Assembly (NCBI GenBank): GCA_036924285.1
Contig: JAYKYS010000009.1
Coordinates: 930,001 to 994,000, forward strand
Direction of reading: 5' to 3'
Source of the DNA: Asterella californica
Taxonomy: Eukaryota > Streptophyta > Marchantiopsida > Marchantiales > Aytoniaceae
Length of the DNA: 64,000 bases
Below the pieces are notes generated by a model that made no database searches, was not told where the DNA came from, and saw nothing but the letters and a program-made list of their open reading frames with translations. The translations under genes were made by a program, and so were the position numbers. Shown here piece after piece: positions 1-13,213 of this stretch (positions are counted from its first letter, which is position 1; every line of letters begins with the position of its first letter).

Positions 1-1759
1 TCTATGGGTCGATGAGGACCGCCACTTTTTACCACAGGAGCCTCATCAAGACTCCCTGTATACCTACCCGACTAACTTTCTTCCCATATTATACATCAAA
101 TTTCAATCTGCCCTCGTTTACTCTGCGACGTGCTAAAGATCCAGCGTGCCGCCACCGAAATGTGGCAGTATCAGCCGGATTGATAATCCAAACTGACCCA
201 GAGAATTATCTCTACCTCACGGTACTTTTGTACATCCTTGTTCGTGATCGATGGCCATTTACACATAATCTCCCAAAAATGAACACTTCAGAGAGTAATG
301 GCCTTCAAGAGAGAGTCTAACCCACCCTTTCCTGGGAGCTCCCCAATAGTTTAAGGTCATGGTCCTGAACATTTTATACAAGAAGGTTCCATACCGTTCC
401 TGACCTAGGAGGTGAACTAGCAGCGGGGGGCGCGAAGTCCGACCTGAAACAGGTGGACTTAATCTGCCTGAAACAGGTCGACAGAATCTGCGGCTGCCCT
501 TGAGAGAAGTGCCAGACAAACACCGGGTCATCTTCGATTCTTCATGCAAGTGCTTGTCGGGGTACAATTCATATTTCTTCTGGGCAATATATTAGATTAA
601 TGGATGAAATTCGTCCAACCGGTCTGAGACCCAACTTCTACTAACGACGTTTAAGCTTCTTAGAGCGTCGATGAACTGGGCTGATTAATCCTTCTTCACA
701 ATTACAACAATTTTGAGGCCGTATTTCAGTGCAAAGATCTTCAATTCAGTTTCTTCTATCTACTAACCATTGCTCCGTTCCTCTCTTGCTCTCTCAGCAC
801 ATACCTGGGAAGCATTCCTTCTGCCACCCGTAGCCCATGCGGCAGATGTGGCCTCCAACCCACTCCTACATTTCTGCATGCCGGGTAACACATATACGCC
901 AGATGAGAACACATGATCTCCAATCATTATCGCAGTAGTGTCCGTGCAAAAAATGAGATTCATCATCCTAGCTCGGGAAGCAGCAGATAGACACTGGCGA
1001 TCAAGTGAAAGACTTTGCCGTACAGCGACGAATGCGATCGATCACATCGTCCGAAAAAATAACAGATAACTGTTCCATTCCACAGCATGCATGGAAGATC
1101 ACACATCTGAGCACAACCCTAACAGTACCATAAACCTCTCTGATCGATTTGACATACAAGCAAATAACCCCAGATAGCAACTGCTTCGCGTTAAAGCAAA
1201 AAAACTAACAAAAACGCAGATGACTCGACTCTACGCAAGAGGATGAGGAGGCGAAAAGCAGATCGCGGGCAAAGTACGAAGGAATGATAAAGACAGACCA
1301 AAATAGTGTTAAGCAGACATTGAGGCCCGCCAGAGCGCCTTCGAATTGCTCCCAACATTTCGCCCGCTCACTCCCCTCCTAAGCGAATTGCAGAGAGATG
1401 GAAGATCAGCAAAGGGAAACCAGCACCACCAAAAGCCAGAGCCGGTATCCTCCGAATGCTCCGAACCGATCGAGCCGGAGAAGAGAGGAGGCGGTCGGAC
1501 AGAAAGAAGAGCGGAAGACTTTCTCTCTCTCGGCTCTACTCCTTGATGGGTGGGTCGCTCAGCGTGACTAGCGGACTCACTCAAGGACTGACTCGAGCGT
1601 GTGCCATCTCTTCCTTCCCAGTTCCCACTCATTGAGTTCGTCTTCTGTTACCGTCGGACGTTGACCACGATGACGAGTCCAGCGCTGGCTGGTCCAAGGT
1701 GCCCATCTACCCTTCTCTCACAAAGTCACAAGCGTCACCTCCAGTTGCAGGTGGCGAAT

Positions 1760-1853
1760 CCGAAACGCTACCGGGAGCTGACACCCTGCAATTGTCTGGA
1801 CGGGCTCCGAAACGCTACCGGGAGTTAACACCCTGCAATTGTCTCGACAGCCC
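1760..1853. repeat. Tandem duplication, 47-bp unit
   Basis: Two adjacent copies of a 47-bp unit begin at 1760 and 1807 with ccgaaacgctaccgggag and continue through caccctgcaattgtct. They differ by a few substitutions. The unit is too short to assign a function. Confidence 0.8.
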
Positions 1854-2699
1854 CTCGGGGCATCCAGTGGCTTACTACTGTTTTGCTATGCGTTAGCATA
1901 GTTATCCGTAGATAATGAATATAGAAAAAGAAGAGGGAATTTTTTCTCATGTAGGATGGAAGGATGGAGTCGCTGTGGAAACCGAATAAGCATCCCAAAC
2001 GTTAAAACGCCTGCGGACGGCGTGTCCGGGGAGTTGAGGTTTAAATCTTGAACGGCGGTTCGTTGATGGCAGAGGTTAGCGTCGAAAAAGAAAGTCGCGC
2101 TTTTGCGGGCGATAATACTGGCATGTTTTGAACTCCTTTTTACGCGGCACCTCGTGCTCACGCTGCTTGTCGACGAATTCGTCTTTCTTTCTGCCATTGT
2201 GCTCTTTTCTTCTCCTCGCCGGACATGGAGCGACGGTGCCGTGGGTCATGCAGGCGAATGTGTCATTCTGTTGAGCGTCGACCGCTGGGGCTGTTCGTGT
2301 TGGCGTCGGAATTAGTCTTGGGGAATGGAGGGTGGCCGCGCATTTTTTCGCTTCTTCAGCTCGGGTCCTTTTGTTGCTTCGTTTCATTTCGTTTCATTCT
2401 CACGGTTTGCTTCACGTCGCTGTTCTCTTGCTTTGTTTTGTTTGTTCGATCGATTGCAGCACGATGGTTCTTGGTTTCCTTCCCGATGACAATGCTAACT
2501 GCTCGTTTGCTCGGTTTTCCTTCACTTCTTGGACGCCTTTCCGGACTATATGCCAGTGTGTAGTGCATATCTCCGAGATATGACTGCGAGACGAGCGCAA
2601 GGTAAGTGTTCGACGTCTAACTTTGTTTTCTTCGTCTTGCTGTTCGTCTGCCTCTGTTGTGGCTGATTTCGTTTGACTTGCTGCAAGTACCGAGGAAAC

Positions 2700-2900
2700 A
2701 TCCAGCGAGCAGGGAGCAGGCGAGAGCGAGCAGGGAGCAGGCAAGAGCGTAGCAGGACGTGAAGCAGTGTAATAGTGTCGACTTTTACGTAGCACTGTAA
2801 ACTGTAATGTGTATGCGCAGTATGTCGAGTTTTACGTACGACGCCTGTAGATAGGACGTAAAGCAGTATACAAGTTTCGACTTTTACGTAGCACTGTAAT
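2700..2900. repeat. Short repeated motifs
   Basis: The phrase gagcagggagcaggc occurs twice in tandem near 2707-2750. The motif cgacttttacgtagcactgta occurs near 2778 and again near 2879, with a related tcgagttttacgta between them. This could be the sub-repeat region of an old LTR, but that is only an inference. Confidence 0.55.
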
Positions 2901-3771
2901 GTTTCGATTTGAAGTGAATAAAGTTTCGACCGGTCCACCGTGGTCTTTTCACCGTAAGCACTGGGTGTCGTGGGCAGAGCGTGGAAGAGCTGTGTGTTGT
3001 GCGAAAACTGTCTCCAAAAATTCTGGAAGGAAAATGAAAGTAATGCAAGGAAGAATGTTACCCAGAGAGCCGAGGCCGAAAAAAGAAAGGGCGAAAAAAC
3101 CGTGCAGCGGTGATAGTCTTTATTGTAGGGGAATTAACGGCCTGCAGAAAAGGAGGCCTCAAGCCATACGATATGAAAGGGGTTGAAAAAAAGAAAAAAC
3201 ATTAGAGGGTCGCTAACCGTAGTAGGAAAAGAAAATAAAAGCCGCGCCGGCTGTCGACATGAACGCAAAACCGAATAGAGTTCAGATAAATCGTTAACAC
3301 ATAGTCCGCAGTTCCACTGCAAGCATAGCTCCTTGTGATCTGATTTTGTTTCAGTCTTTCTAGCTTCATTTTTAAAAGATTGACTTTAACGGGACCATGC
3401 GCACCAAGACTAGCTTGAATGAACCTTGACCAAAACTTGTATATGTGAACATATAAAATATACACTGACAAAGAAGAATTTGAGTTCACGGACGAGGTTG
3501 AACATTATGTGCTGCCAAAATATAACGTTGACATGTAATATTAATCTAATGTGACGAGTAAAAAGCTTTTTGATTATTGTTAAAGTCTTTCCGGATAAAG
3601 ATCGTGCATTAGGGACTGTTCAAGCCAATCTTTGTGCGCGTGATTCATTTTCGTATTGTGACATGGATTGTATTGGTTATTTTTTTGTGTTCCAATAAAC
3701 TTATCGTGTAACTCGTCAAAAGATGTATTAGGTGTTTACGTTCATAGTTATTTGAGATGTGAGATCGCACG

Positions 3772-4908
3772 TGTCGCGATCCTCCGTCTCAAGATCTGAC
3801 GCAGACGTGAAGAATAGAACTCTAGTGGACTTGCGTTAGGTTGTGAACGCTGCGAGTAGGACTAAACGACTTGGCCGTGAAGTCAAGATCAAATGAACCC
3901 TGAGTGGTTCTCTGAACCAAGGTTGGAACATTGGGTTAGGACCTAAGGGCCCATCCCAAGACAATCTTAGACGAACGCTGATCTAAGGGAGCGAGTTTGA
4001 GAACGGACCGAAACATAGGTCTGAGACGTGGGTCCGAGACGTGAGACCGAGACGTGGATCCGAGACGCATACGGATCGTGGTTCGGACGCTGATACGAAC
4101 CACAGGGTTCGAGTCTGGTTCTGGACCACAGGTTTCCGAAAAATGACTAAGTGTTGAAACTCCAAGGACGTTTTAGGTCGTGGACAGAGCTCCACGTAAG
4201 ATCTAGAGACGAGTGAGATATCATTGGAAAGTTCTCGGCGAGAGCTTTCCAGTGATATGTAGAACTCCTCGAACTGACTTCCGAGCTGAGAATTATGGAC
4301 GAACCATGATCGGGTTGTGAATAATTTTCAAAGACCAAAGAGGAAGGCGGGGCCGCCGATCCCCAGAAGTATATATGAGGGGGGGCTCGATGCCTGGGTG
4401 GGCCAGGACAAGTCACTCGACCTCAGGGTTCGGCAGGCGAACTCTAGGGACATGAGGTGATGGCTGGGCCGGTTCAAGGCACGTTCCGATCCAAACTTGG
4501 ACGTCTGGATTTAGGAATGATATAAGGGCTGGGGCAAGACTAAAGAACAAGTCGGCGGGTTAGACACCATTCGGGAGCCTAGACCCAGACGGACATCACG
4601 GACGGTTGGACCGCTAGGTGTGCTGGAGACATCGATTAGGACCGTGGACTTTATGAGAAGTCCGCCTCAAGTCATATTGTGACTTGCTCATGTTTGGGAT
4701 AGACCTAGGCGGGTCTAGGTCGGGACTTAAGGATTGTTGAGCTTGATGATTAGGGAGACGGTTCGGCTCTGGTCCGGACCAAACAGAGTTAAGGTAAGTG
4801 GTGCATGGACGTTAACTTGTGTTTGTGGTATGCAGGTTAGTGGTGTAAAGTTCGTGACCTACTGAGCAAGAGCTTCCGCTGGCGCAACAAGGCGATGGGT
4901 GCGCAAAA
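3772..4908 (+). repeat. 5' LTR of chromovirus A
   Basis: It begins TGTCGCGATCC directly after the GCACG target duplication and ends gcgcaaaa just before the primer site. It is homologous over its full length to the LTRs at 8045-9181, 15362-16501 and 18792-19925. The termini are TG...AA rather than the usual TG...CA, and all four copies agree on this. Confidence 0.9.
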
Positions 4909-4910
4909 AA

Positions 4911-4924
4911 TGATATCAGAGCCA
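4911..4924 (+). other. Primer binding site, tRNA-Met type (copy A)
   Basis: TGATATCAGAGCC begins about two bases after the LTR end. It matches the sequence complementary to the 3' end of initiator tRNA-Met with one mismatch. Copy N has TAGTATCAGAGCC at 19929-19941. Confidence 0.8.
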
Positions 4925-5029
4925 ACGCTTCGGTGAGCAAGAACTTGAGGTAGCGGCTGAAGACTGGACGCTTGAGGAGGGACGTGAGACACGAAGCGGA
5001 TCAACGTTTCTAGATGAACACTTGGAGCG

Positions 5030-6130
5030 ATAGTCGACGGAGGACAGAGTTCCAAGAAGAAGACCAAGAGACGAGCGGCGACTGACATCCGGACCAGATC
5101 CTCGAGCTAGCCCCGAGGTACAGTCAAGGGACGATAATGACAACCTTCACCCCAACGTCAAGGGAGTCCAGTGCCAGCTGCGACACCGGTGCAGCATGAT
5201 GGAGTCTTGCCAACAGTGCCCAACGATTCAGGCACGGGAAGTCAAGGAGCCTTGTATGCGGAACTCATCAAGATGATGAAGACCATGCAAGAGGGTATGG
5301 TTTCCAGGGATAAACGTATCGCTGAGCTTGAGGCAGACCAAGAGAGTTCCTCGTCTACCAGAAAGCTTTGTAAGACGAATTTGTCGATTCCGTTTTCAGG
5401 TATAGGACGGGCTCGCAAAGTTAAGGATTTCTTAACTGAGTTGGACTTATATTTCGAGACGCAACAGGCTCAAGAGTCAGACAAGGTGAGAGCGACGATT
5501 ACGTTCCTGAAGGATCATGCGCTTCTTTGATGGACTGCATACAGGGATGAACATGCTTTGACCGTCTCGGCGCTTGGTTGGAAAGAGTTCAAGGTGTTGC
5601 TCGCGAGAAGATTCACTCCAGAGTATCAAAGGATTCGAGATGGTGTCGAGCAAGTTAGGCTGGAGCAGATAGGGACCTTGAGTGCTTATGTGCACGAGTT
5701 TAGCGCCAAGCTGGATTCGTTCTCCAAGTGGACTGAGGAGACCAAAATATGTATATTTATTGGAGGACTCAAGTCTAACTCGGAGAAGGCTCTCTTTCGG
5801 ATGCCGGAGCTACCTGCGACAAGTGCCGAACTTTTGAAGCTAGCGGAGCGAATTGAGGACGATGAAGTCTAGCAACAGAAACCTTTTGAACCACACAGCA
5901 CGGACAAGTTCCAGAAGAAGAACAATGGCTTCAAGCGACAGTGGGATGAGTTGAGAAGGATCGGAAGGATTCTTTTGTCCCGGCAGCAAAGCGGCAGCAA
6001 ATAGGAGCAAAACCTAAGGGGCAAACACCTCAGAAGGGCAATGGTGCTAAGTTTACTTGCTACAATTGTGGTGAGGTGGGCCATATTGCAAAGGGATGCA
6101 CGAAACCTAAGGTTAGTAACTGTAGCATGA
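5030..6130 (+). pseudogene. gag of chromovirus A (broken)
   Basis: The expected start codon is ATA (5030-5032) where copy N has ATG. The capsid part shows the usual plant gag phrases FLTELDLYFETQQ and SALGWKEFK. An in-frame TGA (5528-5530) lies inside gag and is also present in copy N. A second, private stop follows DDEV near 5870, where N has a Gln codon. A CCHC zinc knuckle (CYNCGEVGHIAKGC) ends the region near 6060-6100. Capsid and nucleocapsid would package the element RNA, but this copy cannot make an intact protein. Confidence 0.85.
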
Positions 6131-8044
6131 ATGTTTTTGTTGCAAAGGACTTGTTGGAGGGCCAGATGACTGTAACCTTGAGAACCACGAAGAAGACGCC
6201 GAGATTGATGTTTCTACAAGCCAAAGTTGCTAATAGTGTTGTTACTTTTCTTGTGGACACAAGAGCGACTCACGCCTTCATAAGTCCAAAGTTGGTGAAG
6301 ATGTTGGGCTTGTCTACCTCCAAGACAGACAAGCATATATTCAGGTGCGCTTTGCCAAGGGAAAGACGTACCAAACTTCCGAAGTAGCCTTGGATGTACG
6401 ATTTGCGTGTGGGAAGCTGGAGTTCATAGAGAACTTCACGGCGTGCGAGATGGATGATATCCATGCGGTTTTGGAGAACACCTTCTTGGACAGATTTGAA
6501 GTGGAACTTAGGTGGAAATCTTTAAGGTTGAACGTTAGAGTTAAAAGGCGGAAGCTGGGAGTGAGGCTGATCCGAAATGTGCGGAAAATTGACGACTTTG
6601 TGGTGAATTTGATCAAAGACAAACAGATGGACTTCAACGACGGAGTCATGTGTTTGATGCGGGTTGCAGATTTGATGGCGGGTGGCGGACAAGAAGAAAC
6701 ATCAGGAGATGCGTCTACACTTCCGAAGGTGCTTCCGAAGGTGCTTCGCGAAGTGATTAAGGAGTTTGAGGATGTCTTGACGGATGAGTTACCTGCTGAA
6801 TTATCTCCAAGGCGGGTGGTGGATCACAAGATTGAGGTCTTACCAGAATCAGAACCACCTTCCAAAGCCCCTTACCGACTCAATCAGGTGAAACTACTTG
6901 AGTTGAAAAGACAACTCGGTGAGCTATTAGCGCGGGGATATATTCGGACCAGTAAGTCACCTTATGGAGCCCCATTTCTTTTTGCAAAGAAGAAGGATGG
7001 GAAGTTACGACTCTGTGTAGATTATCGTGCACTCAATAAGGTGACGGTGAAGAATAATTATCCTTTGCCAAGGATAGACGACCTCTTTGATAGACTAACG
7101 GACGCAAAGTACTTCAGCAGGATCGACTTGAAGTCAGGATATTACCAGATCCGGATAGCTGATCCAGATGTTGAGAAGACCGCTTGTCGAACTAGATACG
7201 GATCGTTTGAGTTCGTTGTGATGCCATTTGGACTATGCAACGCCCCTTCGACGTTTACTACATTGACGAACATAATTTTTTGCGAGGAGATGGATGAGTT
7301 TGTCATCGTTTACATCGACGACATCGTAATCTACTCCAAAACCTTGGAGTCGCACGCGGAGCAGCTAAGGGTGGTGTTGACGAAGCTGCGGGAGCATAAG
7401 CTGTTTGCCAACGTTGACAAGAGTGAGTTTGGTTTGGAACGCATTAACTTCCTAGGACATGTCATTAGTGCAGAAGGAGTCAGTCCGGATATGCAAAAGG
7501 TGGACGCGATTGTGACTGGGAGCCTCCGACTACAGTGAAGAGGATGCGACGATTCTTAGGATTGGCACAATTTTACCGCAAGTATGTGAAGAGGTTTTCA
7601 AAGATCGCAAAGCCGCTGACGGACTGCACGGGAAAAAACGCATAGGTAAGTTGGACCAAGGAGGTGGATGATGCGTTTCAAATGATCAAATCTATTTTGT
7701 CAAAGGCGTCAGTTTTGAAGCTGCCGGAGTTCGACAAACCATTCGAGGAGTACACGGACGCGAACGACTATGCGATTGGCGGAGTGTGGGTGCAAGATGG
7801 AAAACCTGTAGCGTACGAAAGCAAGAAGTTATCTGAGACGGAGAGTCGATGGCCGACTCACGAGAAGGAACTGTTTGCGGTCGTTCATTGCTTGAGGAAA
7901 TGACGGCATTACTTAAGACTTCACAAAACCCAAGTGTATACTGATAATATTTCGCTCAAGTACTTTGAGACACAAGATCGGGTGACGTCAAAACAACTAC
8001 GGTGGCATGATACCTTGGCGCTCATGAATGTGGAATTAATCCAC
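6131..8044 (+). pseudogene. pol 5' part of chromovirus A: protease, RT, RNase H
   Basis: The protease motif reads [11 protein letters not shown], so the conserved Gly of DTG is replaced by Arg. A frame change leads into a 397-codon open segment (6345-7538) with RT motifs [24 protein letters not shown] and the catalytic YIDD. A single-base loss near 7520 relative to copy N breaks the frame after RT. The RNase H part (7664-7903) reads VAYESKKLSETESRWPTHEK and stops at a TGA (7901-7903) shared with copy N. The segment stops at aatccac (8044), where copy N is inserted. The rest of this pol lies at 18791-17220 on the other strand. Confidence 0.9.
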
Positions 8045-9181
8045 TTTCGTGCACCTATCGTCTTGTTGCGCCAGCGGAAGCTCTTGCTCAGTAGGTCACG
8101 AAATTTACACCGTTAACCTGCAAATACAATCACAAGTTAGCGTCCATGCACCACTTATCTTATCTCAGTTTGGTCCGGACCGGAGCCGAACCGTCTCCTT
8201 AATCATCAAGCTCCGCAATCCTAAGTCCCGACCTAGACCCGCCTAGGTCGGTCCCAAACATGAGCAAGTCACAAGATGACTTGGGGCGGACTTCTCATAA
8301 AGTCCAAGGTCCTAAACGGTGCCTCCAGCACACCTAGCGGTCCAACCGCCCGTGATGTCCGTCTGGGTCTATGCTCCTGAATGGTGGTCTAACCCGCTGA
8401 CTCGTTCCCTAGTCTTACCCCACCCCTTACATCGTTCCTAAGTCCAGACGTCCAAGTCAGGACCGGAACGTGCCTTGGAACCGGTCCAGTCATCACCTCA
8501 AGCCCCTAGAGTTCGCCCACCAAACCCTGGAGTCGGATGACTCGTCTTGGCCCACCCAAGCATCGAGCCCTCCTCATATATACTTCTAGGGATCGACGGC
8601 CCCGCCTTCCTCTTTGGTCCTTGAAAATTATACCACAACTCGATCGTGGTTCGTCCATAATTCTCAGCTCGGAGGTCAGATCGAGGAGTGCTACATATCA
8701 CTGGAAAGCTCTCGCCGAGAATTTTCCAATGATACCTCACTCGCCTTGAGATCTTACGTGAAGCTCCGTCCACGACCTAAAACGTCCTTGGAGCTCCAAC
8801 ACTTAGCTATTTTTTGAAAACTTGTGGTCCAGACCCAGACTCGAACCTTGTGGTTCGGACCAGCATCCAAACCACGGTCCGTCTGCGTCTCGGACCCACG
8901 TCTCGGTCCTACGTCTCGAACTTATGTCTCAGGCTCATGTTTCAACCCGTTCCCGGACTCGCCCCCTTAGGTTAGCATTTGTTTGGGGTCCTCTTGAGGT
9001 AGGCCCTTATGTCCTAACCCAAGGTTCCAACCTTGGTTCAAAGAACCACTTAGGGTTCATCTGATCCCGACTTCCCGGCCAAGCCGTTAAGTCCTACTCG
9101 CAACGTTCACAACCTAGCGCAAGTCTGCTAGGGTTCTGTTGTTCGCGTCTGCGTCCGATCTTGAGATTGAGGGTCGCGACA
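8045..9181 (-). repeat. 3' LTR of chromovirus N
   Basis: Read on the minus strand it begins TGTCGCGACCC at 9181 and ends gcacgaaa at 8045, followed by GTGGA, the target duplication. The purine tract aaagtgggggtgag (9182-9195 read in reverse) lies directly upstream, as expected for the polypurine tract that primes plus-strand synthesis. Confidence 0.9.
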
Positions 9182-9896
9182 CTCACCCCCACTTTGGAGG
9201 TTGATGCCCTCATCAACAATGATCCTTTAAGTTAACACCAAGTTCAAAATGGGTAGCCAACCCCTTGGCGCCAGAATTACGTTCTGGTAGCTAACCCGCA
9301 ATTCCCTTCTTGGCTTGAGTCTTAAGTTGTCGCTAGAACACTTAGAAAATTCCAACTTGTCTCGGGAAAAGCCTTATCTTTTTGGCCCACCCTAAACAAA
9401 ACTAGTTGACAACTTCTAAACATTCTACTTAAGACTCTAACTTGCTAACTATAAGTATTTACACTTACTTACGAGGTCTCCCGAAACTCACTTTCCGGTC
9501 GCAATCTGATTTGACTTAGACGCGCGACTAAGTTTACTTTGCAGTCAGAAAACTGCAAAGCAAGATCACCCCAAGCCCCAAGACAAGTATGAAATTTCAT
9601 ACTTGCTTTGCCAACGCTATGGCAAACCTAAGTCTTGACTTAGATGCTTATCCAAACCAGCTCACTTCCTTTGAGTGTGCTTCGTTCCTCCTCTTGACAA
9701 CATCCTAGGCATCTGATCAGAACTAGTCATAGCCATGCACTACCAAATACACTTAGACAAAATTTCAAGAAACAAAGTCTTTATTTCCAAATACAAGACA
9801 AAGCTACAAAATCCATCGGCCCAAATCGCTTCAAGTTGCTACTCGTATGGTTCGTCGTTTCTTCACTCCTCGCTGGAAGGAGATGTCCTCATCTTG
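9182..9896 (-). other. Non-coding 3' internal region of chromovirus N
   Basis: This stretch lies between the end of pol and the polypurine tract of copy N. It is closely matched by 16502-17219 in copy A. No open frame is conserved between the two copies, so it is untranslated element sequence. Confidence 0.75.
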
Positions 9897-12800
9897 CTAA
9901 CGCCCTTGTTGTCCTTGTCTCCGTTTGAATAGATCCAATACTTCACTGGCATGTGTTAGCTCCTCCTCTGGTACCCAAGTTGCTTCTTTCAAATGATAGC
10001 CACGTCATTTGACCAAGTATTCCATCCGGTTGGACTTGCGTCGCGATCGCAAAATGGTCTCTACTTCATATTCTGCTTCGTCTTGCACGACTTCATGTTG
10101 AGGCCTGAGTATCTGTTTGCTCTCCGGTCGTAAATCGTCCTTGAAGTATTTCTTTAATAAAGAAACATGGAAAGTCGGATGCAACTGCCACTCGCGAGGA
10201 AGGTCTAATGTATAGACATCTTCGTGCGGATTCTTGACAATGACAAAAGGTCTCACGAACTTCGATGAAAATGTCGCCGATATTTCTTTCGGAAGTGTGA
10301 AGTTTTTCGTACTTAACCATACTTCCTCGCCCACTTGAAACTTCACTTGCCGTCGATGCTTGTTTACCTGCTTCGTGCATCGTTGCTGTGCCTTCTCGAG
10401 GTTCTTCTTTACTTGTTCTTCGCGTCGCTGCATTGCCGCCATCAACTCTTCAGCTGATGTTTGCCGTGTTCTTGGTCGTGTCGATGTAGAACTCCCTGTA
10501 AGAGTCAAGTCAAGAGGTCCTTCTGGCTCACATCCGTAAGCCAGCAAGAAAGACAATGCGTCGATTGCCGAATGCTTCATGGAATTGTAGCAATACTCCG
10601 CAAGACTGAGCCACTCCGCCCAATCACTTTGGTCCGCGCTCACATAATTCCTCAAGTATTGATTCAGAATCGAGTTAACTCGTTTCGTTTGCTCATCTGT
10701 TTCTGGATGAAAAGCGGTACTAAATTTTAACTTAGTCTCCAATTTTTGGAACAAGGGTTTCCAAAAGACACTTGTGAACTTAGAGTCTTTATCTGAAATA
10801 ATACTCCGAGGTAATCCAAGTATCTAGGAACAACCGAGAAGTCGTGAACGCTGTTGCAGTATCCAAGGTCGGAGCAAACTTCGTTAGTTAACTAAACCGA
10901 TCAACTATCACAAAGATTACATTGTATCCGTTTGAGTCAGACAGAGAGGTGATGAAGTCCATGCTAATGCTTTCCCAAGGTCTGGCTGGAATCGGCAAAG
11001 GATGAAGCAACCCTTGTTTCTTCTCATAAGAAACGTGGTTCGCCTGACAGGTTGCGCATGTTTTCACAAAGTGGACGACATCGTCTTTCATGTGGGACCA
11101 ATAAAACTTTTTAGCTATCACTGCTAAAGTGGACTTCTCTCCTTTATGGCTTGATAAGGGCGCATCATGACATTCTTTGAGTAACTTAGTCTTAAGTTTT
11201 CCTTGTCCCACATAAACTCGACTTTGCTTGAACATGAGTAAACCATGTCTTAGCTGCATGTTCTGCAACTTCACTCCTCGCTTGAGTTGTTCCAAGTACT
11301 CCTTCGCTTGGTCATCGTCCATGTAACCTTCAAGTATTCGCCTCTCCAGGTCTGACTCCTTAGGATACATAGCTCGCAAAATCTGTGTTGACGATGAAAG
11401 ATATTCCTCCTTGCGACTCAAGGCGTCAGGAACCACATTGTCCTTTCCCGCTTTGTGGATTAATTCCACATTCATGAGCGCCAAGGTATCATGCCACCGC
11501 AGTTGCTTTGGCGTCACTCGATCTTGTGTCTCAAAGTACTTGAGCGAAATATTATCAGTATACACTTGGGTTTTGTGAAGTCCCATAAGTAATGCCGTCA
11601 TTTTCTCAAGCAATGAACCACCGCAAACAGTTCCTTCTCGTGAGTCGGCCATCGACTCTCTGTCCCATATAGCTTCTTGCTTCTGTACGCTACAGGTTTT
11701 CCATCTTGCACCAACACTCTGTCAATCGTATAGTCGCTCGCGGTCGGTGTGCACTTCGAATGGTTTGTCAAACTCCGACAGCTTCAAAACTGACGCCTTT
11801 GCAAAATAGCTTTGATCGTCTGAAACGCATCATCTACCTCCTTGGTCTAACTTACTTGTGCGTCGTTGCCCGTACAGTCCGTCAGTAGCTTCGCGATCTT
11901 TGAAAACCCTTCACATACTTGCGGTAGAACTGCGCCAATCTTAAGAATCGCCGCATCTCCTTCACTATAGTCGGAGGCTCCCAAGTCACAATCGCGTCCA
12001 CCTTCTGCATATCCGGACCGACTCCTTCTGCACTAATGACATGTCTCAAGAAGTTAATGCGCTCCAAACCAAACTCACTCTTGTCAATGTTGACAAACAG
12101 CTTATGCTCCATAGCTTCGTCAACACCACCCTTAGCTGCTCCGCGTGCGACTCCAAGGTTTTGGAGTAGATCAAGATGTCGTCGATGTAAATGATGACAA
12201 ACTCATCCATCTCCTCACGAAAAATTGTGTTCATTAATGTAGTGAACGTCGAAAGGGCGTTACAGAGTCCAAATGGCATCACAACGAATTCAAACGATCC
12301 GTATCTGGTTCGACAAGCGGTCTTCTCAACATCTGGATCAACTATCCGGATCTGGTAATATCTTGACTTCAAGTCGATCTTGCTGAAGTACTTTGCGCCC
12401 GCTAGCCTATCAAAGAGGTCGTCTATTCTTGGCAAAGAATAATTATTCTTTACCGTCACTTTATTGAGCGCACGATAATCTACACAGAGTCGTAACTTCC
12501 CATCCTTCTTCTTTGCAAAAAGAACTGAGGCTCCATAAGGTGACTTGTTGGTTCAAATATATCTCCGCTCTAATAGCTCGCCGAGTTGCCTTTTCAACTC
12601 AAGGAGTTCCACCTGATTGAGTCGGTAAGGGGCTTTAGAAGGTGATTCTGATCCTGACAAGACCTCGATCTTGTGATCCACCACCCGCCTTGGAGATAAC
12701 TTAGCAGGTAACTCATCTGTCAAGACATCCTCAAACTCCTTAATCACTTCGCGAAGTAGTTTCGGAAGTTTAGTCGCATCTCCTGATGTTTCCTCTTGTC

Positions 12801-13213
12801 CGCCACCCGCCATCAAATCTGCAACTCGCATCAAACACATGACCCCGTCGTTGAAGTCCATCTGTTTGTCTTTGATCAAATTCACCGCAAAGTCGTCAAT
12901 TTTCTGTGCCTTTCGGATCAGCCTCACTCCCAGCTTGCCCTTTAACTCTAACATTTAACCTTAAAGGTTTCCGCCTAATTTCCACTTCAAACTTGTCCAA
13001 GAAAGTGTTCCCCAAAACCGCATGGATATCATCCATCTCGCACACCGTGAAATTCTCTGTGAACTCCAACTTCCCACACGCAAATCGTACGTCCAAGGCC
13101 ACTTCAGAAGTTTGGTACGTCTTGCCCTTGGCAAAGCGTACATGAATAGGCTTGTCTGCCTTGGAGGTAGACAAGCCCAACTTCTTCATCAACTTCGGAC
13201 TTATGAAGGAGTG
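9897..13213 (-). pseudogene. pol of chromovirus N (protease to chromodomain, broken)
   Basis: Read from 13213 downward: the end of the protease (after the inversion break), RT with [17 protein letters not shown] and YIDD (12459-12046), RNase H, integrase with an H2C2 zinc finger (VKTCATCQANH) and core (11652-10888), and a C-terminal chromodomain (EYEVETILRSRRKSNRMEYL, about 10080-9900). Breaks include a frame change before 12553, a private stop after RRYI near 12555, a one-base loss near 11590, a stop near 11885, and two TGA codons shared with copy A: RNase H 11600-11598 and chromodomain 10007-10005. After the latter the chromodomain continues in frame (RGYHLKEATW) to a stop at 9897-9899. The chromodomain would direct integration to marked chromatin. 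Confidence 0.88.

Larger units (their letters stand above)
1..3766. other. Region with no recognisable gene
   Basis: Only short unsupported open frames are present on both strands; none shows a domain or plausible splice-linked exons. Two small tandem duplications and one dispersed motif are listed separately. Around 2890-2960 a segment ending in a ggtcttttcacc motif resembles the end of an LTR, but I found no partner copy, primer site or coding remnant to support that. The last five bases before the next element (3767-3771, GCACG) are the target-site duplication of chromovirus A. Confidence 0.5.

Noticed and set aside
1309..1632. Overlapping open frames on both strands near 1300-1630
   Set aside because: They are low-complexity, Ser/Arg-rich, have no motif, and both strands are open at once, which is typical of chance.
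2890..2960. Copia-type LTR end
   Set aside because: The motif is suggestive, but there is no second LTR, primer site, polypurine tract or coding remnant.
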